8,556 nt of DNA from Brevibacillus sp. (GTDB lineage Bacteria; Bacillota; Bacilli; Brevibacillales; Brevibacillaceae): contig JARDZO010000245.1 in the NCBI GenBank assembly GCA_029240815.1, forward strand, positions 1 to 8,556, read 5' to 3'. The notes under the pieces were generated by a model that saw only the letters and a list, made by a program, of their open reading frames with translations, was not told where the DNA came from and ran no database searches. Each line of letters opens with the position of its first letter. The stretch's first letter is position 1. The translations under genes and the position numbers were made by a program. Positions 1 through 5,594 of the stretch are shown one piece after another.

Positions 1-396
1 AAGAGCAATCTTAGAAAAGCGCGACTCGGTATAACGCATTGCCGCTGCCGGGTCACCGTCAACAGAACCGAAGTTCCCTTGACCTTCAACCAGCATGTAG
101 CGCATGTTAAAATCTTGTGCCATCCGGACCATTGCTTCATAGATCGAAGAGTCACCGTGCGGGTGATAATTGGCCATTACTTCCCCGACAGTGTTTGCCG
201 ACTTACGGAAAGGTTTGTCAGGTGTAAGACCCATGTCGTGCATGGCATACAAAATACGCCTGTGTACAGGCTTGAGTCCATCTCGAACATCAGGCAAAGC
301 GCGACTCACGATAACGCTCATCGCGTAGCTGATGAACGACTGTCTCATCTCTTGACTAATATCGACTTTGGGAAACCGAGCAGTTTCTTCTGCCAT
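1..396 (-). CDS. gyrA: DNA gyrase subunit A, N-terminal part (cut by window edge)
   Basis: This is the first 132 codons of the gyrase A subunit, which cleaves and rejoins DNA during ATP-driven negative supercoiling with GyrB. The start ATG (394-396) follows a GGAGG-type ribosome binding site at 406-411. Visible family landmarks are [21 protein letters not shown] (residues 31-51), the quinolone-region motif [11 protein letters not shown] (77-87, numbering equal to E. coli, with Ser83 and Glu87) and the catalytic Arg121-Tyr122 in AAMRYTE. The N-terminus ([20 protein letters not shown]) is GyrA-like rather than ParC-like, although NYHPHGDSS and DGDP are features often seen in ParC. Ser83 and Glu87 are residues expected in quinolone-sensitive enzymes. 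gyrB is not in this window, so the usual gyrB-gyrA adjacency is absent. The rest of the gene continues beyond position 1. Confidence 0.95.
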   Translation of the reverse strand, partial: MAEETARFPKVDISQEMRQSFISYAMSVIVSRALPDVRDGLKPVHRRILYAMHDMGLTPDKPFRKSANTVGEVMANYHPHGDSSIYEAMVRMAQDFNMRYMLVEGQGNFGSVDGDPAAAMRYTESRFSKIAL

Positions 397-432
397 AAAG
401 GGTAAACCTCCAACTGGTTATCACAATACTTC

Positions 433-463
433 ATTATACCATATAGAAAGAGGACACGTCCAA
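433..463 (-). promoter_or_regulatory. Probable sigma-A promoter of gyrA
   Basis: On the minus strand there is a perfect -10 TATAAT (433-438) preceded by TGG, giving an extended -10. A TTGGAC -35 (458-463) lies 19 bp upstream, a slightly long spacer. Transcription would start near 426, about 30 bases before the gyrA start codon. The rest of the 412-607 gap shows no gene and no convincing terminator, so read-through from the upstream MFS gene is also possible. Confidence 0.7.
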
Positions 464-607
464 AAAATCCAGTAAGGTTGCTCAATTCTCCTCATTTCCC
501 CACCGTTTTAATCGCCTCTGTTCCCATTCTGGAGCGTTTTCCTATATATTACCAAAAATATTCTGAAATCGACTCTCATAGGTTCTCAAGAAAAAACCCA
601 AAACAGT

Positions 608-1801
608 TCAGGAAGAAACCGCTTTGGGTGCAGATGCCTTTTTCGATTGCTGAATCACGTAAACCATATAGATTACTAAATAGAGTACCATGACGAACGC
701 AGAGTAACGGTACATCAGCGCAAACCCCGTCTGTTTGGCAATCGCGCCTAATATCATGGCACCGCCACCAATCCCCAGATCAAACGCGGAAAAGAAGGTA
801 CCGGTAGCCGCCCCTCGTCTGGAAGGATCCACCCGCTGGATCGTCCACGCCTGCAGGGAAGGCTGAACGGCCCCCGCTCCAATCCCGAACAGAATCGCAG
901 CCGCAATTAATCCGACCTCTGTTGTACTGTAGGAGAGCATCAGTACGGCAATCCCAGTGATAACCCCGCCGGGCATCAAAACCCAGAATGGCCCCTTTCG
1001 ATCAAAGAGCTTTCCAGACAAGGGACGAACCAGCATCAGAGAGATCGCATTGAACAGGAAGTACAACCCGACATTTTCAATGCCTACTTCCTTCCCAAAC
1101 AGTGTGATAAAGCTCACAATCCCTCCGTACATGACCCCCGTGAGCAACGCCAGAAGTGCAGGAAACAGCGCTTTTTTCTCAAACAAACCTCCTTTGCCTG
1201 CCGCAGCCGGCTGGGTGGCACCAATCGGAGCTTTGATTTCTACCATTCGCGACAGAATCATCGCGATTGCTGTCAGACCTCCTGATACTCCAAACAGCCA
1301 GCCGTACCCCCATGATTGAGACACCCACAACCCGATTAACGGACCTACTGCCATCGCGAGGTTGGTAAACATCCCAAAGTAGCCCATCCCTTCTCCACGT
1401 CGCTCAGCCGGAATAATGTCTGATACGATCGTCCCGTACGTCGTGGTGACAATCCCCCATCCGATACCGTGTACAAAGCGAAGGGCCAACACCAGAGCAA
1501 CGCTGGCCATCCAATAGTAACCGAAAGCCGCTAACAAAAAGATTGCCAGCCCGCTCAAGAGAACAGGTCGTCTGCCCATCGTATCCAGTGCTTTCCCAGT
1601 AAAGGGTCGAACCAGCAAAGCGGAGACGGTAAACAAACTCACAACCAGTCCCACAGCCAACTGGTCCCCGCCTTTATCGGTTATATAAACCGGCAGTGTC
1701 GGAATCAACATTTGAAACGCGACGAACAGCATAAAATTGGAGAGTGCGAGTATGACAAACTCTTTGGTCCACAGCGAATTTTGTTCTTTCAAGTTTTTCA
1801 C
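608..1801 (-). CDS. MFS multidrug-efflux-type transporter
   Basis: This 397-residue protein has the length and hydrophobic pattern of a 12-helix major facilitator, probably a proton-coupled exporter in the plasma membrane. The loop after the second helix carries the antiporter motif A, GKALDTMGRRP (residues 69-79), and the fifth helix carries a GPLIG sequence resembling motif C of drug/H+ antiporters. A second motif-A-like loop (SGKLFDRKG) marks the repeat in the C-terminal half. This places it in the DHA1-like drug efflux group; the substrate cannot be read from sequence. The start is GTG (1799-1801). In-frame stop TGA lies five codons upstream, so no longer form exists, and the ribosome binding site is weak (GAAGAAAATGGGAA). 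A TTG three codons in, behind GGGAAGTG, is an alternative start. The gene lies 92 bp downstream of the ABC-F gene on the same strand, with no terminator between them, so partial co-transcription is plausible. Confidence 0.85.
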   Translation of the reverse strand: MKNLKEQNSLWTKEFVILALSNFMLFVAFQMLIPTLPVYITDKGGDQLAVGLVVSLFTVSALLVRPFTGKALDTMGRRPVLLSGLAIFLLAAFGYYWMASVALVLALRFVHGIGWGIVTTTYGTIVSDIIPAERRGEGMGYFGMFTNLAMAVGPLIGLWVSQSWGYGWLFGVSGGLTAIAMILSRMVEIKAPIGATQPAAAGKGGLFEKKALFPALLALLTGVMYGGIVSFITLFGKEVGIENVGLYFLFNAISLMLVRPLSGKLFDRKGPFWVLMPGGVITGIAVLMLSYSTTEVGLIAAAILFGIGAGAVQPSLQAWTIQRVDPSRRGAATGTFFSAFDLGIGGGAMILGAIAKQTGFALMYRYSAFVMVLYLVIYMVYVIQQSKKASAPKAVSS

Positions 1802-1823
1802 TTCCCATTTTCTTCAACATTTT

Positions 1824-1859
1824 ATATACATTATTATTTAATATGTTTGTATATGTCAA
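1824..1859 (-). promoter_or_regulatory. Promoter of the MFS gene with overlapping inverted repeat
   Basis: On the minus strand a perfect -35 TTGACA (1854-1859) is followed after 18 bp by AATAAT (1830-1835), five of six matches to the -10 consensus. A perfect 7-bp inverted repeat, ATATACA (1824-1830) and TGTATAT (1848-1854), spans the spacer and touches both hexamers. That position fits an operator for a dimeric repressor of the TetR or MarR kind, but no such regulator gene is in this window. The repeat is AT-rich and could be chance. Confidence 0.6.
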
Positions 1860-1893
1860 TCGTTTCGCTGCACCAAAAAGTTTTCGCCGACAC

Positions 1894-3537
1894 TTACTGC
1901 CCAGCTCTCCTCCACATTTGCAAATCTGTTAACGTCACTTTGTACTCCTTTTCCAACTTCTCCTTATCAGCTGCAGTTAGTGTCGGTATTGATAACCTGC
2001 TTACCAGATCGGTCAGCTTCGTCTCAAGCAACAGGATTTGCTCCGCTTTATTGTCCCGTGTCTTTTTACGGTCCTTTCCATTCAGGTAATCCTGATACAC
2101 TCCTTGAAAGAGGACTGGCTGAGGATCATCAAACGAAAGAACGGCGTCGGCCAACCTATGCATCAACTTTCGGTCGTGAGTCGCAAACAGGATGGCACCA
2201 GGAAAATCAGCAAGCAACAGCTCCAGCTCCTCTTGTGTGGGGATATCGAGATAGTTGGTTGGTTCATCTAGCAGTAGCATGTGATAGTCTCCAAAGAAAA
2301 CCTTGGCGAGCGCCACTTTGACTCGTTCACCTCCACTTAACGATGAAACCTGTTTATGGACGGCCTCTCCTGAAAACAACAAACGAGCAAGCGCTGTTCG
2401 AATTGTCGACTCGGGATAGCGGCTGTCTTTCTTCACATTCTGCAGGATGGACTGCTCCAGATCGAGAATCGACAGTGACTGATTAAAATACCCCAACCGG
2501 ATGCCCGGTGACACCGAAATCCCTTCCGCTTTTTGTGCAATTATGGACAACAGCGTAGATTTCCCGCTCCCGTTCGCCCCAATGAGCGCCACCTTCTGTC
2601 CTCTTTGCACACGGAATGTGAGATTTGTAAACAAGCTTCGCGAACCTGCTTGCACTTTTACCTGGTTGCATTGAATCGCTGTTCTCCCCCGGTACTCCCC
2701 TTCTTGATGAAGATCAAACTGTACCCGTGCCAGCTCCTTTGGTCTTTCCTTCTCCTCCAACTGCGCCAGACGACTCTCCAACGCCTTGGCTGATTGCTCT
2801 ACCTTCTCCCTCTTCCCCTGAGCCTGCATTTTGTGCAGTTTTGCTTCTGATGAGCTCATTCTTTTGGGTGCATCCCTCATGCCTTTTGCATGCTGCTTCT
2901 TGTCTATGACCGCTTGAATCAGCCGCTTTTTCTCCTTTTGATAGGCCTCGTACTCCGTCCACTCCCGCTCCTTCTTCTGTTGCTTTTGCTGACGGTACGC
3001 GGAATAGTTCCCCTTGTACTCGCTCACAACCCCATGCTCCACTTCCCAAATTCGTGTACATATCTTATCGAGCAATTCCCGGTCATGCGAAATGAGCAAG
3101 ACTGCCCCAGGATAGGAACGCAAGGAGTCCTCCAGTTGACGGATCCCTGATAAATCCAGATGGCTGGTCGGTTCGTCCGCAAATAGCAATGGAGCATGTT
3201 GCTCGAGTGCGGCAGCAATTTTCAGGCGCACATGTTCTCCCCCACTCATGGACCCGTGAACCAACGATACCCCCCATTTCTGACGCCCTTTGCTCGAGGT
3301 GTCCTCCTCCTCTGCCAGCTCCAACTGTCGAATGATAGCTGAAGCCGCATATGAGGATAACGTACCGCTGTCTGCTTGCAGCTCCCCTGACAAAATGTTG
3401 AGGAGGGTCGTTTTTCCAGCTCCATTTGTCCCCACGATGCCGATTCGATCTCCATTCAAGACCTCCAGCTTTTCTGCCCGGAAAATAACTCGATCCCCGT
3501 AGCTTTTTTCAAGATGGCGCGCTTCCAGTAATAGCAT
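1894..3537 (-). CDS. ABC-F ribosome-protection-type ATPase (VmlR/Vga-like)
   Basis: This is a soluble protein of 547 residues with two ATP-binding domains and no membrane segments, the layout of the ABC-F family. Members of the antibiotic-resistance branch bind the ribosomal E site and displace drugs such as lincosamides, streptogramin A, pleuromutilins or macrolides. Domain 1 has Walker A GTNGAGKTT (36-44), signature SGGE (98-101), Walker B ending DE (121-122) and His151. A charged helical linker spans about 182-270. Domain 2 has Walker A GANGSGKST (320-328), signature SGGE (401-404), DEPT (424-427) and His454. Both catalytic glutamates are present, and a basic C-terminal extension follows. 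Length and layout match B. subtilis VmlR (547 residues by recollection). The start is taken at 3537 because AAGGAGG lies 7 bases before it; an ATG two codons earlier (3543) is only 1 base from that site. The attenuator leader upstream supports an inducible resistance role. The drug spectrum is unknown. Confidence 0.85.
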   Translation of the reverse strand: MLLLEARHLEKSYGDRVIFRAEKLEVLNGDRIGIVGTNGAGKTTLLNILSGELQADSGTLSSYAASAIIRQLELAEEEDTSSKGRQKWGVSLVHGSMSGGEHVRLKIAAALEQHAPLLFADEPTSHLDLSGIRQLEDSLRSYPGAVLLISHDRELLDKICTRIWEVEHGVVSEYKGNYSAYRQQKQQKKEREWTEYEAYQKEKKRLIQAVIDKKQHAKGMRDAPKRMSSSEAKLHKMQAQGKREKVEQSAKALESRLAQLEEKERPKELARVQFDLHQEGEYRGRTAIQCNQVKVQAGSRSLFTNLTFRVQRGQKVALIGANGSGKSTLLSIIAQKAEGISVSPGIRLGYFNQSLSILDLEQSILQNVKKDSRYPESTIRTALARLLFSGEAVHKQVSSLSGGERVKVALAKVFFGDYHMLLLDEPTNYLDIPTQEELELLLADFPGAILFATHDRKLMHRLADAVLSFDDPQPVLFQGVYQDYLNGKDRKKTRDNKAEQILLLETKLTDLVSRLSIPTLTAADKEKLEKEYKVTLTDLQMWRRAGQ

Positions 3538-3544
3538 ACACATG

Positions 3545-3551
3545 CCTCCTT
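3545..3551 (-). promoter_or_regulatory. Ribosome binding site that decides the ABC-F start
   Basis: AAGGAGG on the minus strand is 7 bases from the ATG at 3537 but only 1 base from the in-frame ATG at 3543. The shorter protein start is therefore preferred. The site begins 7 bases after the T-run of the upstream terminator. Confidence 0.8.
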
Positions 3552-3558
3552 CTCAGAT

Positions 3559-3591
3559 AAAAAAAAGACGCCAGAATATCCGACGCCTTTT
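3559..3591 (-). terminator. Intrinsic terminator 2 of the ABC-F leader
   Basis: In minus-strand RNA, AAAAGGCGUC (3591-3582) pairs with GGCGUCUUUU (3572-3563). The stem extends through GGA and UCU to a 3-base UAU loop, making 13 pairs of which three are G-U. A run of eight T residues ends the hairpin. The G-U pairs become A-C mismatches in plus-strand RNA, so the structure works only in the ABC-F direction. It sits 22 bases before the ABC-F start codon, too close to be the end of another gene, which argues for attenuation. Confidence 0.8.
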
Positions 3592-3651
3592 GTCTCCATA
3601 GACCATATGCCAAGCACACCGGTTATGCCGATGACTTTCCCCTACCAATAG

Positions 3652-3678
3652 AAAAAGGCACCGACATACCGGCGCCTT
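3652..3678 (-). terminator. Intrinsic terminator 1 of the ABC-F leader
   Basis: Minus-strand RNA forms a 9-bp stem, AAGGCGCCG (3678-3670) with CGGUGCCUU (3663-3655), containing one G-U pair. The loop is GUAUGU and the stem ends in a run of five U residues. As with terminator 2, the G-U pair makes it stronger on the minus strand. It follows the uORF stop by about 60 bases and contains no open reading frame end of its own. Confidence 0.8.
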
Positions 3679-3698
3679 GGAATTCCACGTTTGCCTTG

Positions 3699-3726
3699 TC
3701 TGCATGATCGATTGTAAGCATGCAAA
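3699..3726 (-). promoter_or_regulatory. Leader hairpin between uORF and terminator 1
   Basis: TTTGCATG (3726-3719) can pair with CATGCAGA (3706-3699), eight pairs including one G-U, around a 12-base loop. It has no T-run, so it is not a terminator. It may be an alternative fold in the attenuator or only a chance palindrome (TGCATG/CATGCA). Confidence 0.4.
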
Positions 3727-3736
3727 AAGAAACTGG

Positions 3737-3808
3737 TTATGTTGAGAGCACCCGATACGTTTTCGTTACTATGCAATTTGTTTGGGTAGTAACGAAACGA
3801 TTTTTCAA
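3737..3808 (-). CDS. uORF, 23-residue leader peptide of the ABC-F gene
   Basis: A short ORF starts with TTG (3808-3806) exactly 8 bases after a consensus AGGAGG (3817-3822) and ends with TAA at 3737-3739. It encodes 23 residues beginning MKNRFVTTQT and ending YRVLST. The ribosome binding site is as good as any in the window, which is the main reason to call it translated. It begins about 40 bases after the predicted transcription start and about 58 bases before terminator 1. Codons 4-17 overlap the 3761-3797 hairpin, so ribosome position would decide whether that hairpin forms. This fits a leader peptide whose translation senses ribosome-targeting drugs. I do not recognise a known arrest motif in it. 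Confidence 0.7.
   Translation of the reverse strand: MKNRFVTTQTNCIVTKTYRVLST
3761..3797 (-). repeat. 11-bp perfect inverted repeat inside the uORF
   Basis: In minus-strand RNA, TTTCGTTACTA (3797-3787) pairs perfectly with TAGTAACGAAA (3771-3761) around a 15-base loop. One bulged A allows a further CG pair set. There is no T-run, so it is not a terminator. Its position within the leader-peptide codons suggests a regulatory fold that translating ribosomes would open. Confidence 0.75.
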
Positions 3809-3854
3809 TGGATTGCCCTCCTGCGTAGCTCGCACGAATTTTGTAAGCAACTCC

Positions 3855-3883
3855 AGTTTATCTCACTTACTTTACCTTTTCAA
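3855..3883 (-). promoter_or_regulatory. Probable promoter of the ABC-F leader
   Basis: On the minus strand TTGAAA (3878-3883) and TAAACT (3855-3860) are separated by 17 bp, with five of six and four of six matches to sigma-A hexamers. Transcription would begin near 3848, 26 bases before the uORF ribosome binding site. The imperfect -10 fits a promoter that benefits from an activator; an array of 11-bp repeats lies just upstream (3904-3936). Confidence 0.55.
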
Positions 3884-3903
3884 GGTCATCCTTTTTTGAT
3901 CAA

Positions 3904-3936
3904 TTCCCCTCGCTTATCCCATACATTTCTCACACT
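3904..3936 (-). promoter_or_regulatory. Array of 11-bp repeats, putative response-regulator operator
   Basis: Read on the minus strand, three 11-bp units follow each other: AGTGTGAGAAA (3936-3926), TGTATGGGATA (3925-3915) and AGCGAGGGGAA (3914-3904). The middle unit matches TGTATGGGAAA of the response-regulator promoter at 10 of 11 bases, the first matches TGTGTGGGAAA at 9 of 11, and the third is weak at 7 of 11. Tandem sites spaced by one helical turn are how OmpR-family regulators bind. The array precedes the ABC-F -35 by 20 bp in the same orientation and also lies 53 bp upstream of the secreted-protein gene on the other strand, so either or both could be controlled. Confidence 0.55.
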
Positions 3937-3989
3937 TCCCCTCTACCATGGTACTCGTACACCAATACCTGTCAGGGAGTGAATCACCG

Positions 3990-4682
3990 ATGAAAAAAAT
4001 TCTTTCCGTATCTTTGCTTACCACGAGCTTGTTGGCCAGTAGCGCAGGGATCATCCATGCCGAGGAAAAAACGGTGAAAGAACCAAAATGGAAACAAACG
4101 GCTGAATATCAACAACTGCAAACTCTCCAAGGTCAATCCAAAGAATTAAATATTGCACTAAAAGCACAAGGCGAAAAAAATAAGGCGATCTGGGATTCCC
4201 TCAAAGGAGGCGTTCCCGAGGAAGTCCGTGATACAGTAAAAGCAGCTATAGACGAACTGAAGCCACTGCGAGAAGAAAACAAGAATCTTTCTGCTCAGCT
4301 AAAAGAAGCGAAGCTAGCGAAAGACAAAGAGAAAGTTGCCTCCATCAAAGCACAACTCGAAGCCAATCACCAAACAATCGAAGCAAAATTGGCTCCAATC
4401 GCAGACGAGGTGGCTCAGGTAAAAGAAAGCCACAAAAATCTGAAGGAACCCCTGGCCGAAGTCAAACCGATTCGTGATGCAAAAAAAGCCAATAAAGACG
4501 AAGCTCATCAAGTGAAGCAAGAAATCCAGAACACGCTTACCTCTGCCAAGGAATCCTTCAAAAACGGAGATGAGGCTTGGCAATCCTCCCTGAACGACGC
4601 GATCGATCTGACGAAACAATTGAACGCATTGAAGTCCGAAATCCTGTCGCAAAAAACTTCGATTTATGAGACTCTGCAATAG
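3990..4682 (+). CDS. Secreted helical Lys/Glu-rich protein of unknown function
   Basis: The product is a 230-residue protein with a clear signal peptide: MKK, a hydrophobic stretch to about residue 22, and likely cleavage after IIHA (Ala24). The mature part is very hydrophilic, rich in Lys, Glu, Gln and Ala, and looks almost fully helical or coiled-coil. It is broken by short proline segments: KPLREEN (91-97), KLAPIAD (133-139) and KPIRDAK (159-165). There is no cysteine, no lipobox, no sortase signal and no LTxxQ motif, so it is neither a lipoprotein nor a recognisable CpxP/Spy chaperone. I do not recognise the family. The start at 3990 has AGGGAG (3974-3979) 10 bases upstream; an ORF extension to 3948 would lack the signal peptide start and has no such site. 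The gene lies directly upstream of the two-component genes with its own terminator and near putative regulator repeats, so a role in envelope stress or signal input is a guess. No clear -10/-35 pair is seen for it. Confidence 0.8.
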   Translation: MKKILSVSLLTTSLLASSAGIIHAEEKTVKEPKWKQTAEYQQLQTLQGQSKELNIALKAQGEKNKAIWDSLKGGVPEEVRDTVKAAIDELKPLREENKNLSAQLKEAKLAKDKEKVASIKAQLEANHQTIEAKLAPIADEVAQVKESHKNLKEPLAEVKPIRDAKKANKDEAHQVKQEIQNTLTSAKESFKNGDEAWQSSLNDAIDLTKQLNALKSEILSQKTSIYETLQ

Positions 4683-4706
4683 TCTTGAAGCCTCCTCCTC
4701 TATAAT

Positions 4707-4743
4707 AAAGACAGCTCTGCTTATAACCGGGAGCTGTCTTTTT
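4707..4743 (+). terminator. Intrinsic terminator after the secreted-protein gene
   Basis: A perfect 11-bp stem, AAAGACAGCTC (4707-4717) with GAGCTGTCTTT (4731-4741), encloses a 13-base loop and ends in five T residues. It begins 24 bases after the stop codon and separates the secreted-protein gene from the two-component operon, making them separate transcription units. Confidence 0.9.
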
Positions 4744-4771
4744 GTTGTAGATAAATGGTGTTATTTGAGTA

Positions 4772-4793
4772 TGTATGGGAAATGTGTGGGAAA
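4772..4793 (+). promoter_or_regulatory. Tandem 11-bp direct repeat, putative response-regulator operator
   Basis: TGTATGGGAAA (4772-4782) and TGTGTGGGAAA (4783-4793) abut and differ at one base. Head-to-tail sites with an 11-bp period are the usual binding layout of OmpR/PhoB regulators. The pair ends 35 bp before a TACAAT -10 that has no good -35, as expected for an activated promoter. Autoregulation by the downstream response regulator is the simplest reading. Related units occur at 3904-3936. Confidence 0.65.
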
Positions 4794-4828
4794 ACGCTCA
4801 GATGCCCTGTTCATTCACGAATCTGTTG

Positions 4829-4834
4829 TACAAT
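4829..4834 (+). promoter_or_regulatory. Likely -10 box of the two-component operon
   Basis: TACAAT matches the -10 consensus at five of six positions and lies 40 bases before the response-regulator start. The sequence 15-18 bp upstream (around 4806-4813) has no good -35, consistent with dependence on an activator bound to the repeats at 4772-4793. Confidence 0.5.
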
Positions 4835-4868
4835 AACTAGTGAATTCGAAGGTCTCGGAGGACCCCAC

Positions 4869-5594
4869 ATGAAGCCTTTTTCCATTGCCATCGTAGACGA
4901 TGATCCCAATATCCGACAGATTGTAGAAGCCTATTTGCAAAAAGAAGGCTATCTGACCATGAGTGTGCAATCTGCTGAAGAAGCGTTGCATCTCAAAGAA
5001 ACGAATCCACCTGATCTATGGGTGCTAGATATCATGCTGCCTGGCATGAACGGCTATGAGTTCTGTCGGCGTATCCGTATGGAATCTGAGACGCCGATCA
5101 TCATGATATCAGCCCGCGACGAAGAAGTGGACAAGATTTTGGGTCTAGAATTGGGCAGTGATGATTATTTGACCAAACCATTTAGCCCTCGTGAGTTAGT
5201 GGCCCGTGCCAATCGAGCGCTGCGTCGCTGGGAGCACATGAAAAACCGCAGCGAACATTCTTCGCATGATGGAGATAAGATCACACTTGATCAACCTGAG
5301 AAAGGGTTGCTTGTTCTGGATAAGGAAAGGCGACTTGTCTATTCGCTTGGCGAAGAAGTAGAGGTAACCTCCAAAGAGTTTCAAGTGCTCTCTTTGCTTT
5401 CAGAAAACCCAAATCGAGCTTTTTCTCGCGATGAACTGCTGACCCTCGTTTGGGGTGACGATTATTTTGGGAGTGATCGTGTGGTAGATGATTTAATCAG
5501 GCGTGTTCGCAAAAAGCTAGACAAAATCCCTTTGGAAACCGTATGGGGTTTTGGCTATCGGCTGCGCTCCACGGAGAGGACGCATGAAGGATGA
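4869..5594 (+). CDS. OmpR/PhoB-family response regulator, CssR-like
   Basis: This 241-residue protein has an N-terminal receiver domain (about 5-118) and a C-terminal winged-helix DNA-binding domain (about 145-236). The acidic pocket is IVDDD (8-12), the phosphate acceptor is Asp54 in LDIMLPG, and the switch residues are Ser81 and Lys103 in LTKPF. The C-terminal part contains LTSKEF-like VTSKEF, WGDDYFGSDRVVDDLIRR and the final ETVWGFGYRLR typical of the wing. The phrases SARDEEVDKILGLELGSDDY and YFGSDRVVDDL resemble B. subtilis CssR, which answers secretion and protein-misfolding stress; this similarity is from memory, so orthology is not certain. The start follows GGAGG (4857-4861) by 7 bases; a longer frame to 4755 is rejected for lack of such a site. 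Its stop overlaps the kinase start (ATGA), indicating translational coupling. Confidence 0.9.
   Translation: MKPFSIAIVDDDPNIRQIVEAYLQKEGYLTMSVQSAEEALHLKETNPPDLWVLDIMLPGMNGYEFCRRIRMESETPIIMISARDEEVDKILGLELGSDDYLTKPFSPRELVARANRALRRWEHMKNRSEHSSHDGDKITLDQPEKGLLVLDKERRLVYSLGEEVEVTSKEFQVLSLLSENPNRAFSRDELLTLVWGDDYFGSDRVVDDLIRRVRKKLDKIPLETVWGFGYRLRSTERTHEG

Larger units (their letters stand above)
3552..3848 (-). promoter_or_regulatory. Attenuator-type leader of the ABC-F gene
   Basis: About 300 bases separate the predicted transcription start (near 3848) from the ABC-F ribosome binding site. Read in the direction of transcription, the leader contains a uORF with a strong ribosome binding site (3737-3808), an 11-bp hairpin within it (3761-3797), a second hairpin (3699-3726), terminator 1 (3652-3678) and terminator 2 (3559-3591). 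This order is typical of antibiotic-induced attenuation in front of erm and ABC-F resistance genes: ribosome stalling on the uORF changes RNA folding so that polymerase passes the terminators. The elements are seen in the sequence; the mechanism is inferred. A possible antiterminator pairing is GGTGC at 3748-3752, near the uORF end, with GCGCC in the 5' arm of terminator 1. Confidence 0.7.

Noticed and set aside
530..607. A terminator after the first MFS gene.
   Set aside because: The only candidate, GGTTTTTTCTTGAGAACC, forms a weak stem with several G-U pairs and is not followed by a T-run.
3553..3705. A 50-codon minus-strand ORF starting at ATG 3705 and running through both leader terminators, ending just before the ABC-F ribosome binding site.
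   Set aside because: It has no Shine-Dalgarno sequence, its composition is that of translated hairpins, and the 3737-3808 uORF has a far better start.
3629..3724. A 32-codon minus-strand ORF starting at the ATG near 3724 and crossing terminator 1.
   Set aside because: No ribosome binding site precedes it and it overlaps the hairpin at 3699-3726; it is probably chance.
3552..3848. T-box or metabolite riboswitch in the ABC-F leader.
   Set aside because: The T-box core (AGGGUGGNACCGCG-like) and other riboswitch core motifs I know are absent, and a uORF attenuator explains the layout better.
3948..3989. N-terminal extension of the secreted protein to an upstream ATG.
   Set aside because: It would bury the signal peptide behind 14 residues and lacks a ribosome binding site; the ATG at 3990 has AGGGAG and a typical MKK start.
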